Shown in pieces: positions 47,765-57,003 of a stretch of 64,000 nt of DNA. The DNA comes from Corynebacterium phocae (GTDB lineage: Bacteria > Actinomycetota > Actinomycetes > Mycobacteriales > Mycobacteriaceae). How positions within the stretch are numbered: the stretch's first letter is position 1; every line of letters starts with the position of its first letter. The notes under the pieces were generated by a model. That model searched no databases, was not told the origin of the DNA, and worked only from the letters and a program-made list of their open reading frames with translations. The position numbers were made by a program, and so were the translations under genes. The stretch spans positions 1 through 64,000 of the forward strand of contig NZ_VXKJ01000034.1 of assembly GCF_008693075.1 (NCBI RefSeq), read 5' to 3'.

Positions 47765-49297
47765 TTAGAAGTAAACCCCTGAGCCAAGAGACAGTCCGCC
47801 GATAGCTAGCGCGGCGGCTAGCGCCAGGACCGCCAGTAGCCAGAGAACGAAGACCACTGGTGAGCGGTTGCTCAGGACTTGACGGGGCCGGTGCGGCTCC
47901 ACCGTGTGGCTCATCCCTAGCGCGGGGACTTGTCCGCCGGGGTGCCCACCAGCTAGCTGGCCGGGAACGCGCGCCGGCAGTGGGGCGGCAGCCGGCGCGG
48001 CCGGGGGCATGTGCTGCTGTGGAACCTGCCCCGGAACCTGCGACCGAGCTTGCCCCGGAACCTGCCCCGGAACCTGCGACCGAGCTTGCGCCGGAACCTG
48101 CCCCGGAACCTGCGGCCGAGCTTGCGGGCCGGGGTAGCTGGGGGCCGGGACTTGGCGGGGTGAGTCTGGGTGGTGAAAACTCAACCGGCCCGGTTGGTCG
48201 TAGAGGGTTTCCGGATTGTCTTGGCGGGTCTGCCCATGGTCAAACAGCGTCTCCTTGTGGCGTTCGGGCGGGGAGGGCGGGGACACCTTGGTGGAACTAG
48301 CACTAGCGGACTCGCTGCGGGTGGGGGGAGCCTGCTCATCTTCAACTGCGGGAAATTCCCGGGTAGCGTCAAAAACGGGGTCGTGGTTGATACCGGTGAA
48401 GTTAGTGGGCTGGGCGGCCGTGCGCGCGGCGGCCGAATTTTTGGGAACCGGCACCACAAAAGCGGGCAATTCCAGCTCTGCGGCGACGTCGTCTAGGGCG
48501 GCCAAGAACTCGGCGGCATCGGCAAAGCGCTGCTGGGGATCGCGCGCCGTGGCGGAACCAACTAACGCGTCAAACAACGGCGGAACGCCCTCCACGCGGG
48601 AAGACGGCGCCGCCACATCCTGGTGCAGGCGCGCCTTAGCGTGATCCAAGGGGCTGTCCCCCTTAAAAGGCGTCTCCGTGGTCAGCAGCTCGTAGAGCAC
48701 CACGCCCGCGGAATACACGTCCGAGGCCGCCGTGATGTTATCCCCCGTGACCTGCTCCGGGGAGAGGTAGGACACGGTGCCAATTATCTGATTACCGGTG
48801 CCCGCCTGCGCGGCCGCGCGAATGAGCCCAAAATCCCCCAACTTCACCCGGTTATCCGAGTCAATGAGCACGTTATCCGGCTTGATATCCCGGTGTACCA
48901 AGCCGCGGGCGTGGATGACCGAAAGCCCGCTGAGCACCGCGCGCATAACGGCAGTGGCCGCGTGCGGGGGCATGGGTCCGCGCTCCGCCAACAGCTCGCG
49001 CAACGTCCCGCCGGTGATAAGCTCCATCACCAAAAATATAGGCTGTCCGCCGGCGGAGAAATCATGGATGGACACCAAATTGGGGTGGGTGAGCTGCGCC
49101 ATGCCCCGGGCCTCCCGCGTAAAGCGCTGCACGAACTGCGGATCTTCCGCCAAATGCTCATGCATGACCTTGGCGGCCACGGAACGCCCCAGCCGCATAT
49201 CCACGCAGCGGTATACCGTGGACATCCCGCCGCGCGCGATGGGGCGGTCAATCCGGTAACGGTCATCTAGGACGTCGCCTATAGCCAAAGAACTCAT
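47765..49297 (-). CDS. pknL: serine/threonine protein kinase PknL
   Basis: A 510-residue membrane kinase. The kinase domain (about 14-275) has the GGMSTVYR loop, Lys43, HRDIKPDN at 135-142 and DFG at 155-157, then SPEQVTG. A long Pro/Gln-rich linker (about 290-470) contains three copies of a 12-residue unit. One membrane segment lies near the C-terminus (about 478-500) with only a short tail outside, so the PASTA domains of PknB are absent, as in mycobacterial PknL. It is divergent from the gene for its probable substrate (Rv2175c type) across 68 bases. Confidence 0.93.
   Translation of the reverse strand: MSSLAIGDVLDDRYRIDRPIARGGMSTVYRCVDMRLGRSVAAKVMHEHLAEDPQFVQRFTREARGMAQLTHPNLVSIHDFSAGGQPIFLVMELITGGTLRELLAERGPMPPHAATAVMRAVLSGLSVIHARGLVHRDIKPDNVLIDSDNRVKLGDFGLIRAAAQAGTGNQIIGTVSYLSPEQVTGDNITAASDVYSAGVVLYELLTTETPFKGDSPLDHAKARLHQDVAAPSSRVEGVPPLFDALVGSATARDPQQRFADAAEFLAALDDVAAELELPAFVVPVPKNSAAARTAAQPTNFTGINHDPVFDATREFPAVEDEQAPPTRSESASASSTKVSPPSPPERHKETLFDHGQTRQDNPETLYDQPGRLSFHHPDSPRQVPAPSYPGPQARPQVPGQVPAQARSQVPGQVPGQARSQVPGQVPQQHMPPAAPAAAPLPARVPGQLAGGHPGGQVPALGMSHTVEPHRPRQVLSNRSPVVFVLWLLAVLALAAALAIGGLSLGSGVYF
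48021..48128. repeat. three 36-bp repeats in the pknL linker
   Basis: Units at 48021-48056, 48057-48092 and 48093-48128 differ by only a few bases. Each is built from 12-bp subunits starting GGAACCTGCCCC. They encode QVPGQVPxQARS-like 12-residue repeats in the kinase linker. Copy number is likely to vary. Confidence 0.85.
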
Positions 49298-49365
49298 GCC
49301 TTACAGTATGGCCTATTTTCCAGCTAGATTGATCCATACCGTGCCAGCCGGGTTAAAGTGGTGGC

Positions 49366-49746
49366 GTGAGCGAAGTAGAAGAAAACAAATACGACCTTGA
49401 TGAACTCCTCTCCGGAGATGAGATGCTGACGCTACCCGAGGTAGCCGACCGCCTGGGAATTGTCGTTTCCCGCGTGCATGACCTGCTGCATGACCGCAAG
49501 ATGATCGCCTGGCGCAACAAAGACGGTATCCGGTTAGTCCCGGAGTTGTTTTTCAACGCCAAAGACAAAGTATCCAAGTACGTCACCGGCACCATCACGG
49601 TACTGACAGACGCGGGCTATAGCGATGAGGAAATCTTTGCGCACCTTTTCACCGCAGATGACACGCTGCCCGGGCGCCCAATTGACGCCCTGCACGGCCA
49701 CCTGGCCAGGGAGGTCATCCGGCGCGCGCAGGCATCGGCGTTTTAA
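49366..49746 (+). CDS. Rv2175c-type winged-HTH DNA-binding protein
   Basis: A 126-residue protein with an acidic start (MSEVEENKYDLDELLSGDEM), a helix-turn-helix LTLPEVADRLGIVVSRVHDL with a basic patch (HDRKMIAWRNK) and a C-terminal domain with FTADDTLPGRPIDAL. The mycobacterial counterpart Rv2175c is a DNA-binding protein phosphorylated by PknL, and the genes lie head to head in both. Phosphorylation there weakens DNA binding. Targets here are unknown. The stop overlaps the convergent mptA stop by four bases. Confidence 0.85.
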   Translation: MSEVEENKYDLDELLSGDEMLTLPEVADRLGIVVSRVHDLLHDRKMIAWRNKDGIRLVPELFFNAKDKVSKYVTGTITVLTDAGYSDEEIFAHLFTADDTLPGRPIDALHGHLAREVIRRAQASAF

Positions 49747-51227
49747 GCCCGCGCTTTGGTGGCTTGCGGGTCAAAGATCCACCCCGCAGCCCACCACGCG
49801 CCGGCTGCGGTGGCTAGCATCCACCACCAGTTGTAGAGCTGGTGGTTGCCGTCCCCGGCAAAGGCCAGCGCCACCACCACGGAGCCGCCCGTGGCTAGCT
49901 TGAGCAACCAGCGCGGGGGAGTAGGCGTGCCCACCAGTGAGATGCTGGACGCAAAGTACCACGGCAGAGTCACTGAGTTGAACGCGAACGCCACCTGGTA
50001 GGCGGCCACGGTGCCAAAAATAGCCTGCCGGCGGCCGCCGCGCGCCAGCCACCACACAACCACCAGGCCCACCAGCATGCAGATCATTCCCGCCGTGCGG
50101 GCGGCGGATAGCACTCCGTTGTAGGTGACCTCCGGGTCGAAGAGTTGCAGCAGCGGCGTGAGGAAATCCGTGAGCAGCGTGGGCCCAGCCAGTGGGTTAA
50201 TCACCTTCGAGTTCCCGGAGATCTCAGTCAACCAGCCCCACGACACCCCGGATAGCGCGGTGACGGCCGCGAGCACCAGGGCGGTTTCTGCCACTATTAC
50301 CACCCCGCCGGCCAGGAAGGCCGCGAATTTCTTTGCCGGTTGGGTAGCGCGGTTGATAAACAGCCATAGCACAAACGGCATGGCCAAAAAGGCGGTGGCC
50401 TTCAGCGATACCGCCAGCGCGATGAGCCCAACGCCCCCAGCCATGGACCCGCGCCCGCCGCGCAGCGCCGCCAACAGACCCAGGCTGACCAAGGCCACCA
50501 TGATGGACTCGTTGTGCATTCCACCAACCAGGTGGATGATCATGACCGGGTTGGCAACCCCTAGCCACAGCGCCACTACTGGGTTGCCGCCTAGGGCCGT
50601 GGCGATCCGTGGCACCGCCCAGGAGATGGCCAGGAACCCCGCCACGGACAGTAGCTTGTAGACAACTATCCCGGCCGTGACGTTGTCGCCTACCACGCTG
50701 GTGACCATATTTCCCGTCAACAGGTGCAAAGGGCCATAAGGGGTAGTGGTGTTACGCCAGTCCTGGGACACCTCCAAGAGGAACGGCCCGGGGTTGACGG
50801 CCGCGCCCTGGGTATAGGGGTCAAAGCCATCGCGGACCATGGCCCCTTGCATGAGGTAGGAGTAGACATCACGCGAGGCTATGGGGCCGGCTAGTAGCAG
50901 CGGTGCCACCCATACCCACACCGTGGTGCGCAGCCGGGAGAAAGCGTCCGGAATATTCCTTTTGGCCAGGACCGGGGCCACGAGGTATTTTCCCACCCCC
51001 ACCCAGGCCGCCACCAGGAGGAATACGCCTGTCCAAAATCCCAGGATCGATAAGTTTCTGCCGTGGCCGAAGCTGAAAAAAGACAGCCCAAGTGCCTCCA
51101 GGACCCCGCCGCGGTGACGGGTGGCCCCGCCGCCAAAGGATGCCAGGGCCAAGACTACGGTGCCTGCCACACCTAGTCTAAGGGGCCAGGGGGTAACGCT
51201 GGTTCTTACCTCGGGGGTTCGCACCAT
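49743..51227 (-). CDS. mptA: alpha-1,6-mannosyltransferase MptA
   Basis: A 494-residue GT-C membrane enzyme with about 12-13 membrane segments that extends the mannan backbone of lipomannan using polyprenyl-phosphate mannose outside the membrane. The first outer loop has SRDVYSYLMQGAMVRDGFDP, with acidic residues typical of the MptA/MptB family. The start follows the idsA stop by two bases, so they are coupled. In C. glutamicum and mycobacteria mptA sits in this place between the Rv2175c-type gene and a polyprenyl synthase gene. Confidence 0.9.
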   Translation of the reverse strand: MVRTPEVRTSVTPWPLRLGVAGTVVLALASFGGGATRHRGGVLEALGLSFFSFGHGRNLSILGFWTGVFLLVAAWVGVGKYLVAPVLAKRNIPDAFSRLRTTVWVWVAPLLLAGPIASRDVYSYLMQGAMVRDGFDPYTQGAAVNPGPFLLEVSQDWRNTTTPYGPLHLLTGNMVTSVVGDNVTAGIVVYKLLSVAGFLAISWAVPRIATALGGNPVVALWLGVANPVMIIHLVGGMHNESIMVALVSLGLLAALRGGRGSMAGGVGLIALAVSLKATAFLAMPFVLWLFINRATQPAKKFAAFLAGGVVIVAETALVLAAVTALSGVSWGWLTEISGNSKVINPLAGPTLLTDFLTPLLQLFDPEVTYNGVLSAARTAGMICMLVGLVVVWWLARGGRRQAIFGTVAAYQVAFAFNSVTLPWYFASSISLVGTPTPPRWLLKLATGGSVVVALAFAGDGNHQLYNWWWMLATAAGAWWAAGWIFDPQATKARA

Positions 51228-51229
51228 GG

Positions 51230-52333
51230 CTAGCTCTTTCGGGCGGTGGCTTTGATGGCCAGGTTCTCAAGCATGTCCGCCACCTCCGGCTGGACGCCTG
51301 CGGAGTGCAGGTAGGCCAGGCCGGAAGATGTTAGTGCGTCTATGCGGCGTTCCATTTCCGCGCGGGCCCCGGAGGTCTCAATTATTTCCGCCATCGTGGC
51401 GATATCGGCCGGGTCATCGGTAACCCCCACCAGGTTGCGCAGGATGGCAGCGTCCGCCGGGTGCGCGCGCTGGAGTGCCAGCGCCAGGAGTACCGTGCGT
51501 TTTCCCTCGCGCAGATCATCCCCGGCGGGCTTTCCGGTGACTTTCGGGTCACCGAAGACGCCCAATTCATCATCGCGCAGCTGGAAGGCAATGCCGATAT
51601 CGCGCCCGTAGCCCCGGAAGGCCTCGATGAGTGCGGGGTCCGCGCCGGCAATGGCCGCCCCCAGGTGCAGGGGGCGTTCGATGGTGTAGGCGGCGGTCTT
51701 AAACCTATTGACGGCGTCCGATAGCTCGATTGACTCCGCGCCGGAGGCCTCCAGGTTGATGTCTAGCAGTTGCCCGCCGATGACCTCTGTGCGCATGGCC
51801 CGCCACGGCTCTAGCGCCCTAGCGCGCGCGGTGGCTGGCAGCTGCGCGGACTGGAACATGTCCTCTGCCCACACTAGGGCAAGATCCCCCACCAAGATGG
51901 CGGCGGAGCGGCCAAAACGTGCGGGGTCACCGGATAAACCTTGGGCCCGGTGGAATGCCTCAAGCTGCCGATGCACCGTGGGGTTGCCGCGCCGAGTATC
52001 CGAGGCGTCCACAATATCGTCGTGGATGAGCGCACAGGCTTGGATAAACTCCAGCGAGCTAGCGACTTCTAGCATGGCGGCAGGGCTTATGTCTGTGTCC
52101 ATCCCACCCGCGCCCACAAAGCCGGCCCACGCATAAAGCGGGCGAATCCGTTTGCCCCCGTTGAGAACAAAGTCCTCCAAGAAACGGGTGTTGTCCACCA
52201 CCGGTTGCCCGATGCCGGAGACCTCCGAACGACGGGAGTCAAAATATTTGACCAATTGCTCCTTGACGGCGGTGGCAAAGTCTGGTGCTGAGAGTAGACC
52301 TGGGCGGTGGGGGGAAGTCACAGAATCTTTCAC
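51230..52333 (-). CDS. idsA: geranylgeranyl/polyprenyl diphosphate synthase
   Basis: A 367-residue isoprenyl diphosphate synthase that condenses IPP with allylic diphosphates. The first Asp-rich motif is DDIVDASD from Asp105, the second is RDDELGVFGD near residue 250, and GGKRIRPLY binds IPP. The chain length cannot be read safely. Co-transcription with mptA fits a supply of polyprenyl carriers for mannosyl transfer. The start is GTG; it lies 36 bases after the GNAT gene on the same strand. Confidence 0.9.
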   Translation of the reverse strand: MKDSVTSPHRPGLLSAPDFATAVKEQLVKYFDSRRSEVSGIGQPVVDNTRFLEDFVLNGGKRIRPLYAWAGFVGAGGMDTDISPAAMLEVASSLEFIQACALIHDDIVDASDTRRGNPTVHRQLEAFHRAQGLSGDPARFGRSAAILVGDLALVWAEDMFQSAQLPATARARALEPWRAMRTEVIGGQLLDINLEASGAESIELSDAVNRFKTAAYTIERPLHLGAAIAGADPALIEAFRGYGRDIGIAFQLRDDELGVFGDPKVTGKPAGDDLREGKRTVLLALALQRAHPADAAILRNLVGVTDDPADIATMAEIIETSGARAEMERRIDALTSSGLAYLHSAGVQPEVADMLENLAIKATARKS

Positions 52334-52369
52334 GCGTTTAACGATACCTTGCCGCCCGCGCTATCGCGG

Positions 52370-52939
52370 CTATTGCGGTGTGGCCTTCAGGGGCAGTTCC
52401 GCGCCCAAGACGGCAAAGGGGCGCTCATCCCCGGGGTAGGTGAAATCACGGAGGATATCGAAAAACCCGACCGAGCGGTAAAGCCCAAAGGCGCGGTTGG
52501 ACTCGTCTTTTACCTCCGGGGTGGACAGCAGGACGTAGCGCGCCGGGATGTTCCACAGCAGCTCCTGGAGTAGTGCCCGGCCAATGCCCATCCCCTGGAA
52601 GTTGGGGTGTACGTGGATTTCGGTGAGTTCGAAATAGCTGCGCAGCATTTCCCATTGGGCTGCGGTGGGGCCGCCCTGCTTCTCCAGGCCCAGGCGCAGG
52701 TGCCTGTCCCACCAGGTATCGGGGGAACCAAGAAACCCATAGCCCACGCCAGCGATAAGCCCTCTGCGTTCCGCGATCACCGCGGTGAACCCAGGTCTGA
52801 CGACGTCGCGGCGCCAGGTGCTGACCCGGTGGGCGCGCACCTGGGGGTTGTAGCCCATGGCTGCGAGGTAGACGTCCACGAGTTGCGGCGCGTACAGGGA
52901 AAACTCGGCCGGGCTGAGGCGGTGCAGATGAAAGGTCAC
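52370..52939 (-). CDS. GNAT-family N-acetyltransferase
   Basis: A 189-residue acetyltransferase. The acetyl-CoA loop is VHPNFQGMGIGRALLQELL, and SNRAFGLYRSVGF is the C-terminal GNAT motif. The start is GTG at 52939. It is first in an apparent operon with idsA and mptA. The homologue in the same position in M. tuberculosis (Rv2170 by my recollection) has been linked to protein lysine acetylation, but the substrate here is unknown. Confidence 0.85.
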   Translation of the reverse strand: MTFHLHRLSPAEFSLYAPQLVDVYLAAMGYNPQVRAHRVSTWRRDVVRPGFTAVIAERRGLIAGVGYGFLGSPDTWWDRHLRLGLEKQGGPTAAQWEMLRSYFELTEIHVHPNFQGMGIGRALLQELLWNIPARYVLLSTPEVKDESNRAFGLYRSVGFFDILRDFTYPGDERPFAVLGAELPLKATPQ

Positions 52940-53128
52940 GCCTTCTATCGAAACAAATTTTTCCGGCCCCGGCTAGCAAATGGCAATAAAAATCCCTCCC
53001 TTGTGCGTACACCCCTTGCCAACCTCGAACAAACGTACTAATTTAGATCCCAGCACCGTCCCCACCCTCACCTATAGTTCTTCCCGTACCCACCACCCAT
53101 ACTCACCGCAGTAGAAAGGAAGGCCATC

Positions 53129-53557
53129 ATGGCTCAAGTAATTTCCGCAACCACGGCCTTTGGCCGGAACTCCCTGTCCGGAAAGCGCACCCGCTTCCTA
53201 CTCCAGGCGCATGACCTTTTGCTCCGGGCGCGCTCCCGGGCCGCTGCCGGTGACTTCGAACAAGCGGTGGAATACGCCTATCAGGCGGCGCTGCGCACGG
53301 CGGGTGCGTGGGTGGCTGATTCCTCGGTGGGGCGCCGCAAGCGTCTGCCCGCCAGCGCGTGGGACCGCCTGTCCTTGGTGGGCGGCGCGGCGGGGGAGTG
53401 GGTGGAGTTATTCCGCCCCTATTCCCGTCTGCGGTCGCGCCTTATTTCCGGGCTGGAGGACTCTGTGTCTGCAGATAACGCGATGGCGCTCATCTCTTCT
53501 GTCGCGGACTTCCTTTATGCGGCTGAGGGAACAGAGCTTGTGGCCGCTGCTGCCTAA
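53129..53557 (+). CDS. SAV_6107-family HEPN-like protein
   Basis: A 142-residue helical protein with the features of the SAV_6107 HEPN family: RTRFLLQAHDLLLRARSRAA, FEQAVEYAYQAALRTAGA and a later LEDSVSADNAMALISSVADF. The strict R-x4-6-H RNase motif of toxic HEPN proteins is not apparent, so it is probably not a nuclease. GAAAGGAAGG precedes the ATG. It is conserved in actinobacteria next to dcw genes (divergent from the GNAT gene here). Function unknown. Confidence 0.8.
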   Translation: MAQVISATTAFGRNSLSGKRTRFLLQAHDLLLRARSRAAAGDFEQAVEYAYQAALRTAGAWVADSSVGRRKRLPASAWDRLSLVGGAAGEWVELFRPYSRLRSRLISGLEDSVSADNAMALISSVADFLYAAEGTELVAAAA

Positions 53558-53755
53558 CCGGTTGCCATGCTAACCGGACGCCATTCCCGCGGTGCCCCCA
53601 TTCCCATCCCCGCCGGGCCATCGGTGGGGGTGGGTTTTGCTTAGATTGCGCGCATGGGAACTAAAAGCTTTGTAGTCTCGTTGTATAAAGTGAAAGTCGC
53701 ACCTCCTTATTGTGGGGCGGTGCCGTATAAACCCTAAATTGCGTGGGAGGAACCC

Positions 53756-54172
53756 GTGTCTCTTTCTGAGCAAGAGCTGCGCACACTTCGAGAGATCGAA
53801 AAGTCCTTGATGGCAGAGGACCCAAAGTTTGGCGCTTCTGTGAAGCAGGACATTAATTTTGGTGGCCGGTCGGGCACCTTGACGCTTCGCGGTGTCGCTT
53901 TAATAGTCGTGGGCCTGGCCATGATGGTTGGCGGCGTCGCGTTGGCGCAGCAGTCTTTGTGGTTCGTAGCGTTGTCCGTGGTTGGTTTCCTGGTGATGTT
54001 CGGCGCTGGTGTGTGGATGTTGCGCGGTTCTTCGGCGGCGCCGGCGGAACCTTCCGGGGCGGTTCATCCTTCCCGGCGTCGGGTTTCCGGCGCTAGCAAG
54101 CGTGGCTCCCGTGGTCGTAGTACGGGTTCTAAATTGGAGGAGAATTTCCGCCGTCGCTTTGAGGGTAATTAA
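53756..54172 (+). CDS. DUF3040 membrane protein
   Basis: A 138-residue protein opening MSLSEQELRTLREIEKSLMA, the DUF3040 signature, followed by AEDPKFGASV. Two membrane segments span about 45-85, and the C-terminal 45 residues are basic and Ser/Arg-rich. GGGAGGAACC lies before the GTG, and TATAAA about 25 bases further up is a likely -10. DUF3040 proteins near mraZ are typical of actinobacteria (Rv2169c). Function unknown, perhaps in envelope biology. A strong terminator follows. Confidence 0.85.
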   Translation: MSLSEQELRTLREIEKSLMAEDPKFGASVKQDINFGGRSGTLTLRGVALIVVGLAMMVGGVALAQQSLWFVALSVVGFLVMFGAGVWMLRGSSAAPAEPSGAVHPSRRRVSGASKRGSRGRSTGSKLEENFRRRFEGN

Positions 54173-54192
54173 GCCCACCTACGCTACTTAGT

Positions 54193-54231
54193 ATCCGGTT
54201 CCGCCTTTAATCAAGGCGGGACCGGATTTTT
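54193..54231 (+). terminator. terminator of the DUF3040 gene
   Basis: ATCCGGTTCCGCCTT pairs with AAGGCGGGACCGGAT (one G-U pair), with a five-base loop and a TTTTT tail. Confidence 0.9.
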
Positions 54232-54276
54232 GTTTGCCACCGTCTCCCACTTTGCCCCACTCCCGCACCGCCCGCC

Positions 54277-54386
54277 GCGGCTTCGTTAAGTCCGGCGGAT
54301 TTTCGCCGATTGCACGCTTGGGCTCAGTCCGGTGAAAAGCGCCTGGAACGGGGCGTGATTCTACTGCTGTGGCTGGAGGTGTTTAA
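54277..54386 (+). repeat. 110-bp direct repeat, copy 1
   Basis: Identical by eye to 54922-55031, starting GCGGCTTCGTTAAGTCCGGC. In the frame of the second copy it reads ASLSPADFRRLHAWAQSGEK and on to LLLWLEVF. Neither copy lies in a gene I can name. Confidence 0.9.
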
Positions 54387-54921
54387 CCTGACTTGGGTCA
54401 TTCCAGTGTGACTTATTTAATATTGACATTGTGGCCTGCAGATTCGGGTGTGGGACCAGTGACTTTTCCTGACTAAGCGGGTAGCTGATGGGGGTAGTCA
54501 CTCTGTTGTGTGTATCACTGCCCCGTATTCGTATTGCTGCTAGTGGGCTGGGCGGTTGCAGCGCAACCGTCGCGGCCAGATATTGCCCCTGAGCAGGTCA
54601 TTAGGATTACTAGCCGCGTTTTTAATTTGAGAAATCAGTACGGACAGCGAAATTCGCTCTGCAGTCCCGCCCAATTTGCCCTCGCGCGCATACTCTATTC
54701 AAGGGCACCTGCCCGTGGGCGTGACTGCGGTGACACGCGAGAACTTGTCCGGACGTCACACCACGAAATCCCTGAAACACCTAGTCAGAGCCATAAAGAG
54801 GGAATGTGCAATAGAATCTCAAATCGAGGAGCAAAAAATGTAGGCCTAACGCCGCAGTCGCCAGACTTAGCCGGTCTCATCCAAAAGATCTCGAAACCTG
54901 ACTAAAATGAGCCAACTCGGG
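54387..54921. other. 535-bp insert between the direct repeats
   Basis: No intact gene. One plus-strand frame ending at 54842 reads VTRENLSGRHTTKSLKHLVR, then AIKRECAIESQIEEQKM and stop, which looks like the C-terminus of a protein; upstream it is broken by frame changes (SRPDIAPEQVIRITSRVFNL in another frame). AACCTGACT occurs at both edges (54385 and 54895). I do not recognise the source. No terminal inverted repeats are seen. Confidence 0.5.
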
Positions 54922-55031
54922 GCGGCTTCGTTAAGTCCGGCGGATTTTCGCCGATTGCACGCTTGGGCTCAGTCCGGTGAAAAGCGCCTGGAACGGGGCG
55001 TGATTCTACTGCTGTGGCTGGAGGTGTTTAA
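54922..55031 (+). repeat. 110-bp direct repeat, copy 2
   Basis: Second copy of the repeat at 54277-54386, 645 bases downstream. It runs into a 77-codon frame (54907-55140) with no ribosome binding site. The stretch from 55032 to 55180 holds G-rich sequence and nothing else I recognise. Confidence 0.9.
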
Positions 55032-55180
55032 AGGGGTTGGGGTGTGTTGCTGGTACAAATGTGGCGCATTGGGGATAGTTTTGGCGGGGGGTAGGGGAAG
55101 TTTCCCCACCGAAATTCCTGCCCTCTATCTGCTGTTTTAAAAATTACACTTATGAAACATGCGCGCTTAGCTAGAGTTTG

Positions 55181-55215
55181 TGGGGCAAAGTGGGGTAGAG
55201 TGGGGCGCAGTGGAA
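55181..55215 (+). promoter_or_regulatory. MraZ operator boxes
   Basis: TGGGG-N5 repeats at 55181, 55191 and 55201, then TGGAA at 55211, spaced exactly ten bases apart. Regular TGGGN-N5 repeats upstream of mraZ are the known MraZ binding pattern in E. coli and other bacteria. They lie about 100 bases before the mraZ start and imply autoregulation of the dcw cluster. Confidence 0.8.
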
Positions 55216-55313
55216 GAGAGGGTAGCTTTTCTTTCCGGAAAATTTAAAAGCAGTAGAGAAAACCGGCGCTTCAATCACAATCATTCACAGCACAAGGAAG
55301 GTGGGGTCCGGAC

Positions 55314-55748
55314 GTGTTTCTTGGAACCTACACTCCCAAGCTTGATGACAAAGGGCGGTTGACCCTCCCAGCGAAGTTCCGTGATGAACTAGCGGGCGGG
55401 TTGATGGTGACCAAGGGGCAAGACCATTCCCTAGCGGTGTATCCGCGCGAAGAGTTTGCCCAGCGGGCCCGTAAGGCCGCGGCGGTCTCGCGCACCAGCC
55501 CGGAGGCCCGTGCGTTTATCCGTAACTTGGCAGCAAGTGCGGATGAGCAACGGCCTGACGGCAGTGGGCGCATCACTTTGTCCGCGGCTCATCGTGAATA
55601 CGCAGACCTTAAGAAGGAGTGCGTAGTGATTGGTTCGGTGGATTTTCTCGAAATTTGGGACGCAGCCAAGTGGGCTGAGTACCAAGCGCAAACCGAAGAC
55701 GCCTACTCGGCAGCTGATGCGGACGACGTCCTCATGGGCCTGCTGTAG
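55314..55748 (+). CDS. mraZ: transcriptional regulator MraZ
   Basis: A 144-residue AbrB-fold DNA-binding protein with the two MraZ repeats: [20 protein letters not shown] at the start and the second [18 protein letters not shown] around residue 85. It represses the division and wall cluster it heads. AAGGAAGGTGGGG lies before the GTG start. Four phased TGGGG-type boxes lie upstream. The next gene, rsmH, follows after a 177-base gap. Confidence 0.95.
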   Translation: MFLGTYTPKLDDKGRLTLPAKFRDELAGGLMVTKGQDHSLAVYPREEFAQRARKAAAVSRTSPEARAFIRNLAASADEQRPDGSGRITLSAAHREYADLKKECVVIGSVDFLEIWDAAKWAEYQAQTEDAYSAADADDVLMGLL

Positions 55749-55925
55749 GAGGCACAAGACTCAACAGAGTAAGTGCGTGTACGGACTCTGCCCGAGGTGG
55801 ATGATTCTGGTGTACTTCCCCGATATCAGAACCTGCCTCGGACAGGGCTCTATACGCACTTTCGTTTATATCTGGCTGTGACTACTAAGCCAGCCCACAC
55901 CAACCAGCAAGGAAGGGAGAACCCC

Positions 55926-56960
55926 GTGACCGGATACGACACGGAAGAAAACCACGGTCACGTTCCCGTGATGCGTGCGCGCATGGCCGAACTCCTTTCC
56001 AGCTCCGTATCTGCCGCCGGATCTAACGCCGTCATCGTGGACGGCACCCTCGGGGCTGGCGGGCACGCGGAGTCCTTCCTAGAAAAGTTCCCCCACGCCA
56101 GCTTGATTGGCGTTGATAGGGACTTGGCGTCCTTGGAATCTGCCACTGACCGTCTGAAACGCTTTGGTAGCCGCTTTGTTGGCGTCCACGCGCGTTTCGA
56201 TGAGGTAGGTAGCGCGATTGCCACGGGCACAGACCCCATCTTTGCCACCGCGCGTGAGCACGGCGTCGCCGGAGCCCTGTTTGACCTGGGTGTATCCTCC
56301 ATGCAGCTGGATCAACTCGACCGCGGTTTCGCCTACCGCACCAACGCCCCGCTGGATATGCGCATGGACCCCACCCAGCACTTAACGGCGGCGGATATCC
56401 TCAACACTTATTCACATGGGGACCTGGCCCGCATACTTAAAACTTACGGCGATGAACGCTTCGCCGGAAAGATCGCCTCAGCCGTACTCAAAGAGCGCGA
56501 AGCGGAGCCTTTTGTAGATTCCGCCCGCCTGGTGGAGCTGCTCTACGACACTATCCCGGCGGCTACCCGGCGCACCGGCGGCCACCCAGCCAAGCGCACG
56601 TTTCAGGCGCTGCGCGTAGAAGTCAACCGCGAGCTTGAGGCCATCGAACAAGTCCTGCCCGTTATCACCTCCGCTCTGGCAGTTGGTGGGCGCGCAGTGT
56701 TTATGAGCTACCAGTCCTTGGAAGACCGGATTGTCAAAGGTGCCTTCAAGCAGCTTGCCACCTCTACCACTCCTGCCGGACTGCCCATGGACCTTCCCGG
56801 AACCGCAGCACATTTCAAGGTGGTAACGCGCGGAGCGGAGAAGGCTAGCCAAGAGGAGATAGCTGAAAATCCTCGGGCCGCTTCGGTTCGCGTTCGCGCG
56901 CTTGAGCGAATAGACGGCGAGCCCAAGTTTTTAGCTCCCGACCCCATAAAGACCGCATGA
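55926..56960 (+). CDS. rsmH: 16S rRNA (cytosine-1402-N4) methyltransferase
   Basis: A 344-residue SAM-dependent enzyme that modifies C1402 in the ribosomal decoding centre. [17 protein letters not shown] is the SAM site; [20 protein letters not shown] and ADILNTYS are family motifs. The GTG at 55926 is chosen because AAGGAAGGGAG lies just upstream; the frame extends 51 codons further with no signal. It is second in the dcw cluster, where it nearly always sits. Confidence 0.95.
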   Translation: MTGYDTEENHGHVPVMRARMAELLSSSVSAAGSNAVIVDGTLGAGGHAESFLEKFPHASLIGVDRDLASLESATDRLKRFGSRFVGVHARFDEVGSAIATGTDPIFATAREHGVAGALFDLGVSSMQLDQLDRGFAYRTNAPLDMRMDPTQHLTAADILNTYSHGDLARILKTYGDERFAGKIASAVLKEREAEPFVDSARLVELLYDTIPAATRRTGGHPAKRTFQALRVEVNRELEAIEQVLPVITSALAVGGRAVFMSYQSLEDRIVKGAFKQLATSTTPAGLPMDLPGTAAHFKVVTRGAEKASQEEIAENPRAASVRVRALERIDGEPKFLAPDPIKTA

Positions 56961-57003
56961 CAGACTCACACCCACTCCTAGATAGAAAGGCCGCGTAAGG
57001 ACC

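Noticed and set aside
54394..54894. small IS with 9-bp target duplication AACCTGACT
   Set aside because: The ends show no inverted repeats and no transposase reading was found, so only the duplication is reported.
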